Origin: Streptosporangiaceae bacterium
GTDB lineage: Bacteria; Actinomycetota; Actinomycetes; Streptosporangiales; Streptosporangiaceae
Direction: 5' to 3'
DNA length: 64,000 nt
Assembly (NCBI GenBank): GCA_030041275.1
Contig: JASHOE010000089.1
Coordinates: forward strand, 1-64,000
Shown here: piece by piece, positions 27,035 through 34,984 of the stretch
Layout: every line of letters starts with the position of its first letter
Position numbering within the stretch: position 1 is the first letter of the stretch
The notes under the pieces: model-generated
The model's database searches: none
Told to the model about the DNA's origin: nothing
What the model saw: the letters and a program-made list of their open reading frames with translations, nothing else
Made by a program: the position numbers and the translations under genes

Positions 27035-27694
27035 TTAGTGGACCAGGTAGAACAGGATCCAGGAGACGACAGCAACTACCGCGAGGTAGTTCCAGGTCAG
27101 CGTGAACCCGCTCAGCGCGGCCTGGAAACGCTGCACCGCGAACGCCTCGGCGTAGGTCGGCGGCTGCTCCACGAAGGAGATCTGCGGGATCCCCCTGGCG
27201 CGCATGATCAGGGTCTCCAGCCAGACCATCGCGCAGAACGCGATCGTCAGATACACCGGCGTGAAGCCGACGAAGACGCTCGCGAATCCGCTGGCACCCG
27301 GCCAGAACGGGATGTACATCAGCTGCAGGATGGAGCACACGACCGCAGCCAGCCCTAGCACCAGCGCCACCACTGCTCCGAGCTGCCAGGCCGCCTTGTT
27401 GCCGCGCTTGATCATCTGCAGCACCGCCGACTGAAGCAGGGCGCTGACCACGACGAGAAGCATGATCAGCGTGCCCAGCCATAGCTGCGGATGGGTGCTC
27501 GAGGTGTACCAGAGGCCGTGGCTGTTCAGCGACCGCAGGTAGAAGAATGCGAACACGAAGGAGCCGAACAGGAACGACAACCCGCCGAGCGCCAGCCGCG
27601 TCCCGGTCCAGGCCGCGTTGAGCCCAGCCTCGTGGTAGTAGACCGCCTCTTCCTCCGCCGGGCTCATGGCCGCCGCAGCCGTTGTCTCGGCCAT
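27035..27694 (-). CDS. ctaE: Cytochrome c oxidase subunit III
   Basis: 219 residues with five membrane helices, matching the short bacterial form of subunit III. YYHEAGLNAAWTGTRLALGGLSFLFGSFVFAFFYLR opens the first helix pair, and the C-terminal helix ends at FYLVH. A QFVHF-like His/Glu pair of helix 7 is not obvious because the short form ends earlier. It starts 2 nt after the subunit I stop, so translation is coupled. The protein stabilises subunit I and influences proton uptake. Confidence 0.88.
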   Translation of the reverse strand: MAETTAAAAMSPAEEEAVYYHEAGLNAAWTGTRLALGGLSFLFGSFVFAFFYLRSLNSHGLWYTSSTHPQLWLGTLIMLLVVVSALLQSAVLQMIKRGNKAAWQLGAVVALVLGLAAVVCSILQLMYIPFWPGASGFASVFVGFTPVYLTIAFCAMVWLETLIMRARGIPQISFVEQPPTYAEAFAVQRFQAALSGFTLTWNYLAVVAVVSWILFYLVH

Positions 27695-27696
27695 CC

Positions 27697-29694
27697 CTAT
27701 GCCTCCGCTCTCGCTGATTCCGCCGCGATGGCCGCCGTCACGACGCCGACTGGCGGATGCAGGTCGGCCACTGGCTGTGCGTCCGGCACGCCGTAGTCGT
27801 ACGGACCCGACAGCACGACCGGGATCTGGTCGAAGTTACCGGGCGGCGGCGGCGAGCTTACCTGCCACTCGAGGCCGCGAGACTGCCACGGGTTGCCGAC
27901 CTCGCGCTCCCGCACGATGACCGTGGACCACACGAAGTTGATCACGAACAGCAAGATCGAGAAGCCCAGCACGTAGGACGAGATCGACACCCAGTCGTTC
28001 AGGCCTTGCAGGTTGGTCGCGTACTCGAACACCCGCCGCGGCTGGCCTGCGTCGCCCACCGCGAACAGCGGCAGGAACGTCGAGTTGAACCCGATGAACA
28101 TGAACCAGAACTGCCACTTGCCGAGCTTCTGGTTCAGCGTGATGCCCGTCATCTTGGGCAGCCAGTAGTACAGACCGGCCATGAAGGCGAAGATCAGCCC
28201 GCCCATGATCGTGTAGTGGAAGTGCGCCATCACGAAGAAGCTGCCGTGCTCGGTCGTGTCCGCGGGCACGTCCGACAGGAACACGCCGGATATGCCGCCG
28301 ATCAGGAAGTTGAAGTACATGCCGAGGCAGAACAGCATCGGCACGGTGAAGCGGATCTTCGCCTTCCAGAACGTGCCGAGCGCCACCAGGTAGATGAACC
28401 CGGTCGGGATCGAGATGAGCTCGGTGGTCACCATGAACAGCGGCCTCATGTCCGGGTTGATGCCGCTGTCGAACAGGTGATGCTGCCACACGAAGAAGCT
28501 GAGCAGCGAGACGCCGATCATGCCGGCTCCGGCCACCTTGTACGCGAACAGCGGTTTACGGCAGAAGACCGGGATCAGCTCCGAGACGATGCCGAAGCCG
28601 GGCAGCGCCAGGATGTAGACCTCCGGATGGCCGAAGAACCAGAACACGTTCTGGTACAGATAACTGCTGCCACCGAGCGTGTCATCGAAGAACGCAGTCT
28701 GCGCGGTCCGGTCCATGACCAGCATGTACATCCCGGCGAACAGCACCGGCGCGGCCAGCACGAACAGGAACGAGGTCGACACCATCGACCACACGAACAT
28801 CGGCAGCCGACCCCAGCGCATGCCGGGCGCCCGGTAGCAGATGACCGTAACGATGATGTTGAAGCCTGCCAGCGTCACCGACACGCCCATGAGCCCGAAC
28901 GCGACCGCGTAGGAATCTGCACCGACCGTGGCCTGGATGGAGAGCGGTGCGTACCCGGTCCACCCGAACGGGAACCCGCCCAGCATGAAGCCGGACAGCA
29001 GGATCAGGAACGCCATCGGGGTCAGCCAGAACGACAGCGCCTCGATCCGCGGGAACGCGACCCGCTTGCTGCCGATCATGATCGGTACCAGGTAGTTGCC
29101 GAACGGGCCGACGATGACCGAGGTCATCAGCATCATCATCATCGTGCCGTGCTCGCCGACGATCTCGATGTAGACCTGCGAGGTGAACACGTGATGCACC
29201 GGCGAGAGCAGCTCGGTCCTGATCGCCATGGCGAGCAGCCCGGCGGTGCAGAAGTAGATGATCATGCCGACCAGGTACTGCATGCCGACCACCTTGTGGT
29301 CGAGCGAGTACCTGAAGTACCTCGCGAGCCCGGAGGCCTCGTGCACCTGGCCGTTGCCGTTGCCGTGGCCGTTGATCGGCTTGCCGAGCATCTGCCGGAA
29401 GATGTCGTTGAACACCCCGAGGCCGGCCAGCCAGCCGATGATCGCGAGCACGTAGCCGAGCACGATCGGCCAGTCCTCCGAGTCGGACAGCGGGACGTTC
29501 GGGTACTGGTTCGCGGCACCCGTCGCACCGGTCAGGTAGTCGCCCAGCGCGTGGCCGACCAGGTAGCCGACCACTGCGCCGACGATCGCGGTGTGAATCG
29601 CCGGCCGCATCCACCACGGCCGCCCGCCGCCGGATCCGCTTGGCAGGCCGCCGCCAGAGCCCTGCGCGCGTTCCGGCTGTGTCTCGATGGCCAT
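27697..29694 (-). CDS. ctaD: Heme-copper oxidase subunit I, divergent proton channels
   Basis: 665 residues. Residues 1-125 are an N-terminal extension with two extra helices and a His/Gly/Asn linker; the oxidase core starts at LDHKVVGMQYL (131). All metal ligands are present: His182 for low-spin heme, His356 with Tyr360 (GHPEVY), His405/406 (QHH), and His491/His493 (HFHYT). Glu358, the end of the D channel, is kept. However, the D-channel entrance GAPDMAFPRxNN reads GSKRVAFPRIEA (Arg211, Glu218, Ala219), and the K-channel Lys of PTGxK is Ile434. It reduces oxygen to water in the membrane with subunits II and III. Confidence 0.93.
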   Translation of the reverse strand: MAIETQPERAQGSGGGLPSGSGGGRPWWMRPAIHTAIVGAVVGYLVGHALGDYLTGATGAANQYPNVPLSDSEDWPIVLGYVLAIIGWLAGLGVFNDIFRQMLGKPINGHGNGNGQVHEASGLARYFRYSLDHKVVGMQYLVGMIIYFCTAGLLAMAIRTELLSPVHHVFTSQVYIEIVGEHGTMMMMLMTSVIVGPFGNYLVPIMIGSKRVAFPRIEALSFWLTPMAFLILLSGFMLGGFPFGWTGYAPLSIQATVGADSYAVAFGLMGVSVTLAGFNIIVTVICYRAPGMRWGRLPMFVWSMVSTSFLFVLAAPVLFAGMYMLVMDRTAQTAFFDDTLGGSSYLYQNVFWFFGHPEVYILALPGFGIVSELIPVFCRKPLFAYKVAGAGMIGVSLLSFFVWQHHLFDSGINPDMRPLFMVTTELISIPTGFIYLVALGTFWKAKIRFTVPMLFCLGMYFNFLIGGISGVFLSDVPADTTEHGSFFVMAHFHYTIMGGLIFAFMAGLYYWLPKMTGITLNQKLGKWQFWFMFIGFNSTFLPLFAVGDAGQPRRVFEYATNLQGLNDWVSISSYVLGFSILLFVINFVWSTVIVREREVGNPWQSRGLEWQVSSPPPPGNFDQIPVVLSGPYDYGVPDAQPVADLHPPVGVVTAAIAAESARAEA

Positions 29695-29745
29695 CAGGTC
29701 ACCTCTTCGTCACGGTGTTGGCTGCAAGCACTGTCGTCGCTGTGG

Positions 29746-30693
29746 TCACGGCTGTTCCGGATCGTTGGGCGGGTAGTAGTAGCCGTTGGCGCCGGCGATG
29801 CCCGCCTTGGCCATGGCCTTGTTGATCTGCGCGATGGTCGTCGGGTCGTACGTCGTCGCATACGCCGGCAGCATGCTGGTGATAGATGCCAGCTGGGCCT
29901 CGGTCTTGTTCGCCCACGCCTGGAACGCCGACACCGAGACGACGTTGCCGGTGTTGAACATCGCGCCGTGCCAGAGCCCGCAGAGCTCGTCGCATCGCAC
30001 CTCGAACGTCCCGGTGTGCTCAGCCGTCGTGTACGCCACGTTGTTCACGCCGGGGTTGGCGTCGGCCTTGACGCCCAGCTGGTACGCCCAGAAGTCGTGG
30101 ATCACGTCGAGCGACGTGACGTTGAACTGCACGGGCTGGCCGACCGGCAGATACAGGGCCGTAGTCTCGAACCCGCCGTACTGCGGATAGCGGTAGGTGA
30201 AGCGCCACTGCTGGGCGATGACCTGGATCTGCAGCGGGTCGCCGTTCGGCTTCCAGATGGGGCTCGGGCCCTCGCCCGCTCCGGCGCCGGCGAAGCCAGG
30301 CGCCGCCAGCTCGTAGGTGCCGAACCCGGCGAGGAACAGCACGATCACCGCGCTGACAGTGATCCAGGTGGCCTGGATCCTCGCGTGCCCGTAGATGGCC
30401 GGGCCGTCGGTGTCGTCGCCCTCGCGGTGGTGCCACACGACAAACGCATACACGGCATACACCAGCACGAAGGCCATGACGGGCGCGGCCAGCACCGACA
30501 TCACCTTGATGTCGAACTGCTGGCTGGCGGCGGAGTTGGACATGGTGCCTGGCGGCATGTGCGGCCCGTACACCCAGTACAGGAGCACGTCGGCGACTAC
30601 CGCGATCGGCAGCCAGATCAGGAAGATCCGAAGGCCGTGGTTAGGCCCGGTCCGCTCCGTGGGCGGCGCGGCCTCCGCAGGAGACGCGGCCAT
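29746..30693 (-). CDS. ctaC: Cytochrome c oxidase subunit II (CuA)
   Basis: 315 residues from ATG 30693, which overlaps the cupredoxin stop by 1 nt. Three hydrophobic helices at about 22-42, 66-88 and 106-126 (one more than usual) precede the periplasmic cupredoxin domain. The CuA site is complete: His199 (DVIHDFW), then Cys234, Glu236, Cys238, His242 and Met245 (CDELCGLWHGAM). It takes electrons from cytochrome c; no fused heme-binding CxxCH is seen. A C-terminal extension of about 70 residues, ending in YYYPPNDPEQP, follows the CuA motif. Confidence 0.93.
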   Translation of the reverse strand: MAASPAEAAPPTERTGPNHGLRIFLIWLPIAVVADVLLYWVYGPHMPPGTMSNSAASQQFDIKVMSVLAAPVMAFVLVYAVYAFVVWHHREGDDTDGPAIYGHARIQATWITVSAVIVLFLAGFGTYELAAPGFAGAGAGEGPSPIWKPNGDPLQIQVIAQQWRFTYRYPQYGGFETTALYLPVGQPVQFNVTSLDVIHDFWAYQLGVKADANPGVNNVAYTTAEHTGTFEVRCDELCGLWHGAMFNTGNVVSVSAFQAWANKTEAQLASITSMLPAYATTYDPTTIAQINKAMAKAGIAGANGYYYPPNDPEQP

Positions 30694-31379
30694 CAGGACA
30701 CCACCTCCATGTTGCCCGTCATGAAACCGATCGTCTGCATGGGACCGCCGAAGCCGTCGAGGAAGCCACCGCCGCACGGGACCCGGCACTGCCAGAAGTA
30801 GGTGCCCGCGGCCTTTGGCGAGTTGAAGCTGAAGGTCACTGTCCGGTGCGGGCTAGCCGTGGTGCACGGCGATGTGCCGCACAGGGTGGCGCTGAGGTCA
30901 GGTGTGGCCATCGGGACGTTCAGATTGATGCCGGGAATCGAGAACGTATGCCCGACGTGACAGGCCGACCACGAGTTGAGCTCGGTGTACGGCTTGCCGT
31001 TCACGTACTCGACGCCACCGATGGTGCCTGTGACCTTGCCGAAGTACGGGTTACGCAGCGGCGTGCAGCCGTCATAGCCGTAGATCGTCACGTCGATCCG
31101 GCTGCCCGCGGGCACCTTGAAGAGCGTCGTATGCACCCACTGATGCGTGCTGGGGTCCTGAATGAAGTACGAGACCCAGTCCGGGTGGGTGCTGACTGTA
31201 TTCTGCGGGTCCTCCTGCAGCACGACGTGGACCGTGGCGCCGGTGTCCGCGGTCACGCCGGAGCTGTAGTCCACCGTTGGCGGACCGCCGAGGAAGTAAT
31301 GCACTACTACGAAGGCCGCAAGGGCTGCCACGGCGAGAAACGCCACGACTAGCGTCACGACTCGGGCCGGCAGCGCCAC
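30693..31379 (-). CDS. Membrane-anchored cupredoxin-like protein
   Basis: 228 residues from a GTG start. One N-terminal hydrophobic anchor at about 6-29 leaves an exported domain. Possible copper ligands are His141/His144 (ACHVGHTF), Cys198 and Cys202 (QCRVPCGGG) and Met214, an arrangement like CuA but without the Glu and the second His of the CxExCx3H signature. Another Cys pair (167/172) may form a disulfide. It is the first gene of the oxidase operon, 1-nt overlapping subunit II, so a role as an electron carrier or copper donor to CuA is plausible but not shown. Confidence 0.7.
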   Translation of the reverse strand: MALPARVVTLVVAFLAVAALAAFVVVHYFLGGPPTVDYSSGVTADTGATVHVVLQEDPQNTVSTHPDWVSYFIQDPSTHQWVHTTLFKVPAGSRIDVTIYGYDGCTPLRNPYFGKVTGTIGGVEYVNGKPYTELNSWSACHVGHTFSIPGINLNVPMATPDLSATLCGTSPCTTASPHRTVTFSFNSPKAAGTYFWQCRVPCGGGFLDGFGGPMQTIGFMTGNMEVVS

Positions 31380-31692
31380 CGGCCATCACCTCGCTTCTTC
31401 ACCATCGGCAGGATCGCCAGTTCCCGGCATGGCAGACTGGCCACGCCCCGGTTAACGCAACAGATCTTCCGGGCGGGGTGACGCTGGCCGCAAGGACGGC
31501 GGCGCTGAATGACGAAATTGTCATAGTTGACAGGCGGGTGTCTCTCGGGGCCTGCTAGCCTGCCCGCCGAGCAAATCTGCAGGTAGCGCTAAGGTTTCAA
31601 TCCGGTTATCGAGCTTGACCGGGCCGCCCGGATGGAGTAGACCCTTGGCGTCCGGGTCGTGTTTGTGCAATCGATTGGGGCCCCCGCAAATC
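31380..31692. promoter_or_regulatory. Divergent control region of the oxidase island
   Basis: About 313 nt separate the minus-strand oxidase operon from the plus-strand regulator operon. It must hold promoters for both. Between 31509 and 31532 there is a cluster of TGAC/GTCA half-sites: ATGAC-N6-GTCAT (31509-31524) overlapping TGTCA-N4-TGACA (31519-31532). A TTGACA (31527-31532) has no well-spaced -10 hexamer; TAGCCT is 23 nt away. The half-sites are the best candidates for binding of the adjacent response regulator. Confidence 0.4.
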
Positions 31693-32397
31693 ATGAGCAT
31701 CAGCCAGGTACTAGCCGGGCCGGTGCCCAGCCGCATCCTGGTCGTCGACGACGAGCCACAGATCAGAGATGTGGTGACTCGTGCGCTCCAGGCAGCGGGC
31801 TACGGGATCGACTCCGCCGCTGACGGCGAGGCAGGGCTGGCGCTCGCCCTCACCGGTGACTACCAGCTCGTCATCCTCGACATCTTGATGCCGGCCGCAG
31901 ACGGCCGGGAGGTTCTCCGCCAGCTTCGGCGCCTGCGGCCCGACCAGCCCGTGCTGGTGCTGTCCTGCCTGTCCGACGTGACCGCCAAGGTGGACCTGCT
32001 CGACGCCGGCGCCAAGGACTACCTGACCAAGCCGTTCTCGCTGGACGAGCTTCTGGCGAGGGTCCGGGTTCAGCTGCGCGCGGAGCAGCCGACCGGCGAG
32101 CACCCGACACTCGACATCATCCGGTCCGGGCGGCTGGTGCTGGATCTCGGCCGGATGCAGGCCGACGTCGGCTTCGGCCCCGTGCCGCTGACCCGGCTTG
32201 AGGTGCTGCTGCTGCGCGAGCTGATGGAGCACACCGGCGAGTCGGTGCCCAAGGGCACGCTGCTGGCGTCCGTCTGGGGCATCGAGTTCGACCCTGGCTC
32301 GAACGTCGTCGACGTGTGCGTCAGAAGGCTGCGGTCCAAGCTCGGGTTCGACCTCATCGAGACGGTGCGCGGTGCAGGGTATCGACTCGCTTCCTGA
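31693..32397 (+). CDS. OmpR-family response regulator
   Basis: 234 residues from ATG 31693. The receiver domain has the acidic pair in VVDDE, phospho-acceptor Asp63 (VILDILMP), a Ser/Thr switch in VLSCLSD and Lys113 (LTKPF). The winged-helix DNA-binding domain covers about 130-234, with TRLEVLLLRELMEHTGESV and the recognition helix region VVDVCVRRLRSKLG. First gene of the plus-strand arm, 26 nt overlapping its histidine kinase. It probably controls the oxidase genes on either side, an inference from position. Confidence 0.92.
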   Translation: MSISQVLAGPVPSRILVVDDEPQIRDVVTRALQAAGYGIDSAADGEAGLALALTGDYQLVILDILMPAADGREVLRQLRRLRPDQPVLVLSCLSDVTAKVDLLDAGAKDYLTKPFSLDELLARVRVQLRAEQPTGEHPTLDIIRSGRLVLDLGRMQADVGFGPVPLTRLEVLLLRELMEHTGESVPKGTLLASVWGIEFDPGSNVVDVCVRRLRSKLGFDLIETVRGAGYRLAS

Positions 32398-33697
32398 CTC
32401 CTCGCTGGCCGAGCGCGTCGGCGCGCGGCGATGGTTGCGGAGCGTGCTTACCTGGCGGCTGGACGTCACGCAGGTCCGGTCCTGGAGTGGCTGGATCGAC
32501 CTGGCCTGGGTGGCGCTGTGGATTCTCGGGCTCGGCGGGATCGTCGCCTTCCAGCGCTGGGAGTCGGTTCCGTTTCACCTCATCTGGATCGCGTTCGCGC
32601 TGCTCTACAGCTTCCGCATCCGTAACACCGGCCGCACGCTGTGGGTACTCGCCGCCATGTGCGTGACCACCTTCGCCGCCATCGGCGCCGATGTGATACG
32701 CGGCACGGCGGCGGCCGAGGAGCTGACCGAGGTTCCGCTGATGGCGGCCATGTTCTGGGTGATGATGTGGCACGGCCGCCGGCGCCTCGCTGCCGACGCA
32801 GAGCTGATCCGGGTGAATCAGGAGCATGAGCGGTTGCTTGCCACCCAGCGCCGATTCCTCCAGGACGCCTCGCACCAGCTGAAGACCCCGATCACGATCG
32901 CCCTCGGGCACTCCGAGCTGCTCGCCCGCCATCTGGCCGACCGGCAGGACCAGCGCGACATCCACGTGATCGTCGGTGAGCTCAACCGGCTGCGAACGCT
33001 CAGCGAGCGACTGCTGCTCATCGCGGCGTCGGCCAATCCCGATCTCCTGCGCCCGGAGCCGATCGAGCTTGATCATTTCGCCGCCGACCTGCTGCTGCGG
33101 TGGCGGCCGACCGCCGATCGGTGCTGGCAGCTCGGGACGCTGGACCCGGTCAGCGCGCTCGCCGACCCCGAGCGCCTCGCACTCGCCATCGATGCGCTGC
33201 TAGAAAACGCGGTGCAGCACACCAGGCCCGCCGACCTCATCAGGCTGTCGGTCGCCGCACACGCCGATGGATCGCAGCGAGCCAGCCTCATCGTGCAAGA
33301 CACCGGGGCCGGCATCGCGCCGGACGAGCTCACGAACATCTTCGAGCGGTTCGCGACCGGCTCGCAGCCGGTCGCCGGGCGCAGAGGGACCGGCCTCGGC
33401 CTGTCCCTGGTGCGAGCGGTGGCCCAGGGCCACGGCGGTGACGTGAGGGCAACGAGTGTGCCAGGGCTGGGCAGCAAGTTCGAGCTAATCTTGCAGGTGC
33501 GCCCGCTGCAGCTGCCGGAGCGCTCCGGGGCCGCGCTCGCCACGCCGGTACCGCCGCCATCGGTGCCGCCGCCATCGGTGCCGCCGCCGGCCATGCCCTG
33601 GCAGGCCGCGGGCTCCGCGGCAGCGGCTCAGTCCTCAGTCAGCCCGGTGGTAACGACGACGGCCGGTAAGCCCGACGAGTACCCTAGCGGCCGATGA
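32372..33697 (+). CDS. Membrane sensor histidine kinase
   Basis: 441 residues from GTG 32372. Three or four hydrophobic helices at about 41-130 form a short sensor region with little extracellular loop, so an intramembrane or redox-type signal is likely. The phosphorylated His is His168 in DASHQLKTPI; ATP-binding boxes follow as LLENAVQHT (N), DTGAGIAPDE (G1) and GTGLGLSLVRA (G2). The C-terminal tail has three VPPPS units. Partner of the overlapping response regulator; the TlpA gene overlaps its end by 4 nt. Confidence 0.92.
   Translation: MQGIDSLPDSSLAERVGARRWLRSVLTWRLDVTQVRSWSGWIDLAWVALWILGLGGIVAFQRWESVPFHLIWIAFALLYSFRIRNTGRTLWVLAAMCVTTFAAIGADVIRGTAAAEELTEVPLMAAMFWVMMWHGRRRLAADAELIRVNQEHERLLATQRRFLQDASHQLKTPITIALGHSELLARHLADRQDQRDIHVIVGELNRLRTLSERLLLIAASANPDLLRPEPIELDHFAADLLLRWRPTADRCWQLGTLDPVSALADPERLALAIDALLENAVQHTRPADLIRLSVAAHADGSQRASLIVQDTGAGIAPDELTNIFERFATGSQPVAGRRGTGLGLSLVRAVAQGHGGDVRATSVPGLGSKFELILQVRPLQLPERSGAALATPVPPPSVPPPSVPPPAMPWQAAGSAAAAQSSVSPVVTTTAGKPDEYPSGR
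33547..33591. repeat. 15-bp tandem repeat encoding VPPPS
   Basis: Three units of GGTGCCGCCGCCATC (first and third with small changes) begin at 33547, 33562 and 33577 and encode V-P-P-P-[SA] repeats in the histidine kinase tail. Confidence 0.75.
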
Positions 33698-34329
33698 TCA
33701 CGCAGCAGCACGACAACCAGCCGGACGCGAGCTCCGGCCGAGCAGGCACGTCCTGGGCGGCTCGGCTACTCCAGCTTCGCACCGTGAGCCGACGCGTGAA
33801 GATCGGCGTCGGCTGCTCGATCGCCGCAATCGCCGTAGCCATCGGGCTCGTGCTTGCGTCGGCTTCCGGGCCGACCAAGCCGGCCGGCCCGCCGCCGCTG
33901 GCGAAGACCTTCGCCCTGCAGGCCGTCGGGCAGCCCGGCCAGACCGTCTCGCTGGCCAGTTACGCAGGACGGCCAGTCGTCGTCAACTTCTTCGCCTCCT
34001 GGTGCGCACCCTGCCAGCGGGAGACACCGCTGCTTGCCCGCTACTACTCGAGCCAGCACGGACGCGTCGTGGTGATCGGCATCGATTCCAACGATGAGCT
34101 CGCCGCGGCGGTCCGCTTCCTGCAGAAGGCCGGGGTCCGTTACCCGGTTGGGTCCGATCCCTTCCCGGCCCGCATCACAACGTCCTATGGCGTGTACGCG
34201 CTGCCGCAGACGTTCTTCCTGAACGACCAGCACCGGATCGTCGCCCACGTGCTGGGACCGGTGACCGCGCGCGTGCTCGCCAAGGACGTAGCCCTCATGA
34301 GTCGTCGGACGACGCAGGATCGAGGCTGA
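33694..34329 (+). CDS. TlpA-family membrane-anchored thioredoxin
   Basis: 211 residues. One hydrophobic anchor at about 29-52 places the thioredoxin domain outside the membrane. The redox motif is Cys104-Ala-Pro-Cys107 in FFASWCAPCQRETP, and the cis-Pro region reads YALPQTFFL. TlpA-like proteins keep cysteines of subunit II (CuA) or SCO reduced so that copper can be loaded. Its place between a two-component system and a SCO1-like gene beside an oxidase operon fits that role. Overlaps the kinase gene by 4 nt. Confidence 0.9.
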   Translation: MITQQHDNQPDASSGRAGTSWAARLLQLRTVSRRVKIGVGCSIAAIAVAIGLVLASASGPTKPAGPPPLAKTFALQAVGQPGQTVSLASYAGRPVVVNFFASWCAPCQRETPLLARYYSSQHGRVVVIGIDSNDELAAAVRFLQKAGVRYPVGSDPFPARITTSYGVYALPQTFFLNDQHRIVAHVLGPVTARVLAKDVALMSRRTTQDRG

Positions 34330-34340
34330 GCGGTGGCGCG

Positions 34341-34970
34341 GTGTCAGTAACCCAGCAATCACCCCGCAGTCGGGCCCTGCCGAGCGGATGGCCGGTGCGC
34401 CGGACTCCGCGCTGGGTGCTGCTCGCTGTCGCGCTGGTGGTGGCGATCACTGTCGCGCTCACGCTGACGCACAAGCCCTCGCAGGCCGAGCAAGCCTCGG
34501 ACATGCGCGGTTTCCTGCAGTACGTGACGGCCGACATCGAGTCCTGCGCGGGCGGCGTGGGCGAGTCGCTCACCGCGCTCCGGCTGGTCGAGTCGGGACA
34601 GGACACCAGCACCGATGTGAGCGATGGGATCAGCGTCGCCCAGCAAGGCGCGGCGAACTGCGAGCCGGCCAACAGCGAGCAGATCGCTGATCTGGAGTCC
34701 TACCAGGTGGAGCAGTCGCTGGACAGCTTCGGGCTAGAAGCGGCCGTGACCGACATGGTGACCTGGGCCGCGCCGGACGCCGTCAACGTGCAGACGGACG
34801 TGGCCGACGTGCTGGCGGCTCACACCGCCGCGGCGAAGAGCCGCGCACAAGCGCAGCTCACCCGTGACCTCGCCAAGCTGAACGCAGAGCGCGCCAAGAT
34901 CGACGCCCCCATCAATAAGGCGATCAAGTCACTAGGCATGCACGCGGCGCCACCCAAGCTGGCCGGCTGA
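34341..34970 (+). CDS. Membrane-anchored hypothetical protein in oxidase island
   Basis: 209 residues from a GTG start. A single helix at about 25-43 is followed by an extracytoplasmic, mostly helical domain with two cysteines (ESCAGG and ANCEPAN) that could form a disulfide, and a basic Lys/Ala-rich end. No family recognised. Gaps of 11 and 14 nt to its neighbours show that it belongs to the plus-strand operon between TlpA and the SCO fusion, so a part in copper or thiol handling is possible. Confidence 0.68.
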   Translation: MSVTQQSPRSRALPSGWPVRRTPRWVLLAVALVVAITVALTLTHKPSQAEQASDMRGFLQYVTADIESCAGGVGESLTALRLVESGQDTSTDVSDGISVAQQGAANCEPANSEQIADLESYQVEQSLDSFGLEAAVTDMVTWAAPDAVNVQTDVADVLAAHTAAAKSRAQAQLTRDLAKLNAERAKIDAPINKAIKSLGMHAAPPKLAG

Positions 34971-34984
34971 CCGAGGCGGTGTAG

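Noticed and set aside
27757..30801. A 1014-codon open frame antisense to the oxidase subunit I and II genes
   Set aside because: Composition is His/Arg/Asp repeats without any domain, as expected for the complement of a GC-rich membrane protein gene.
31527..31561. Promoter made of TTGACA and TAGCCT
   Set aside because: The spacing of 23 nt is too long for a normal sigma-70 promoter; recorded only as part of the control region.
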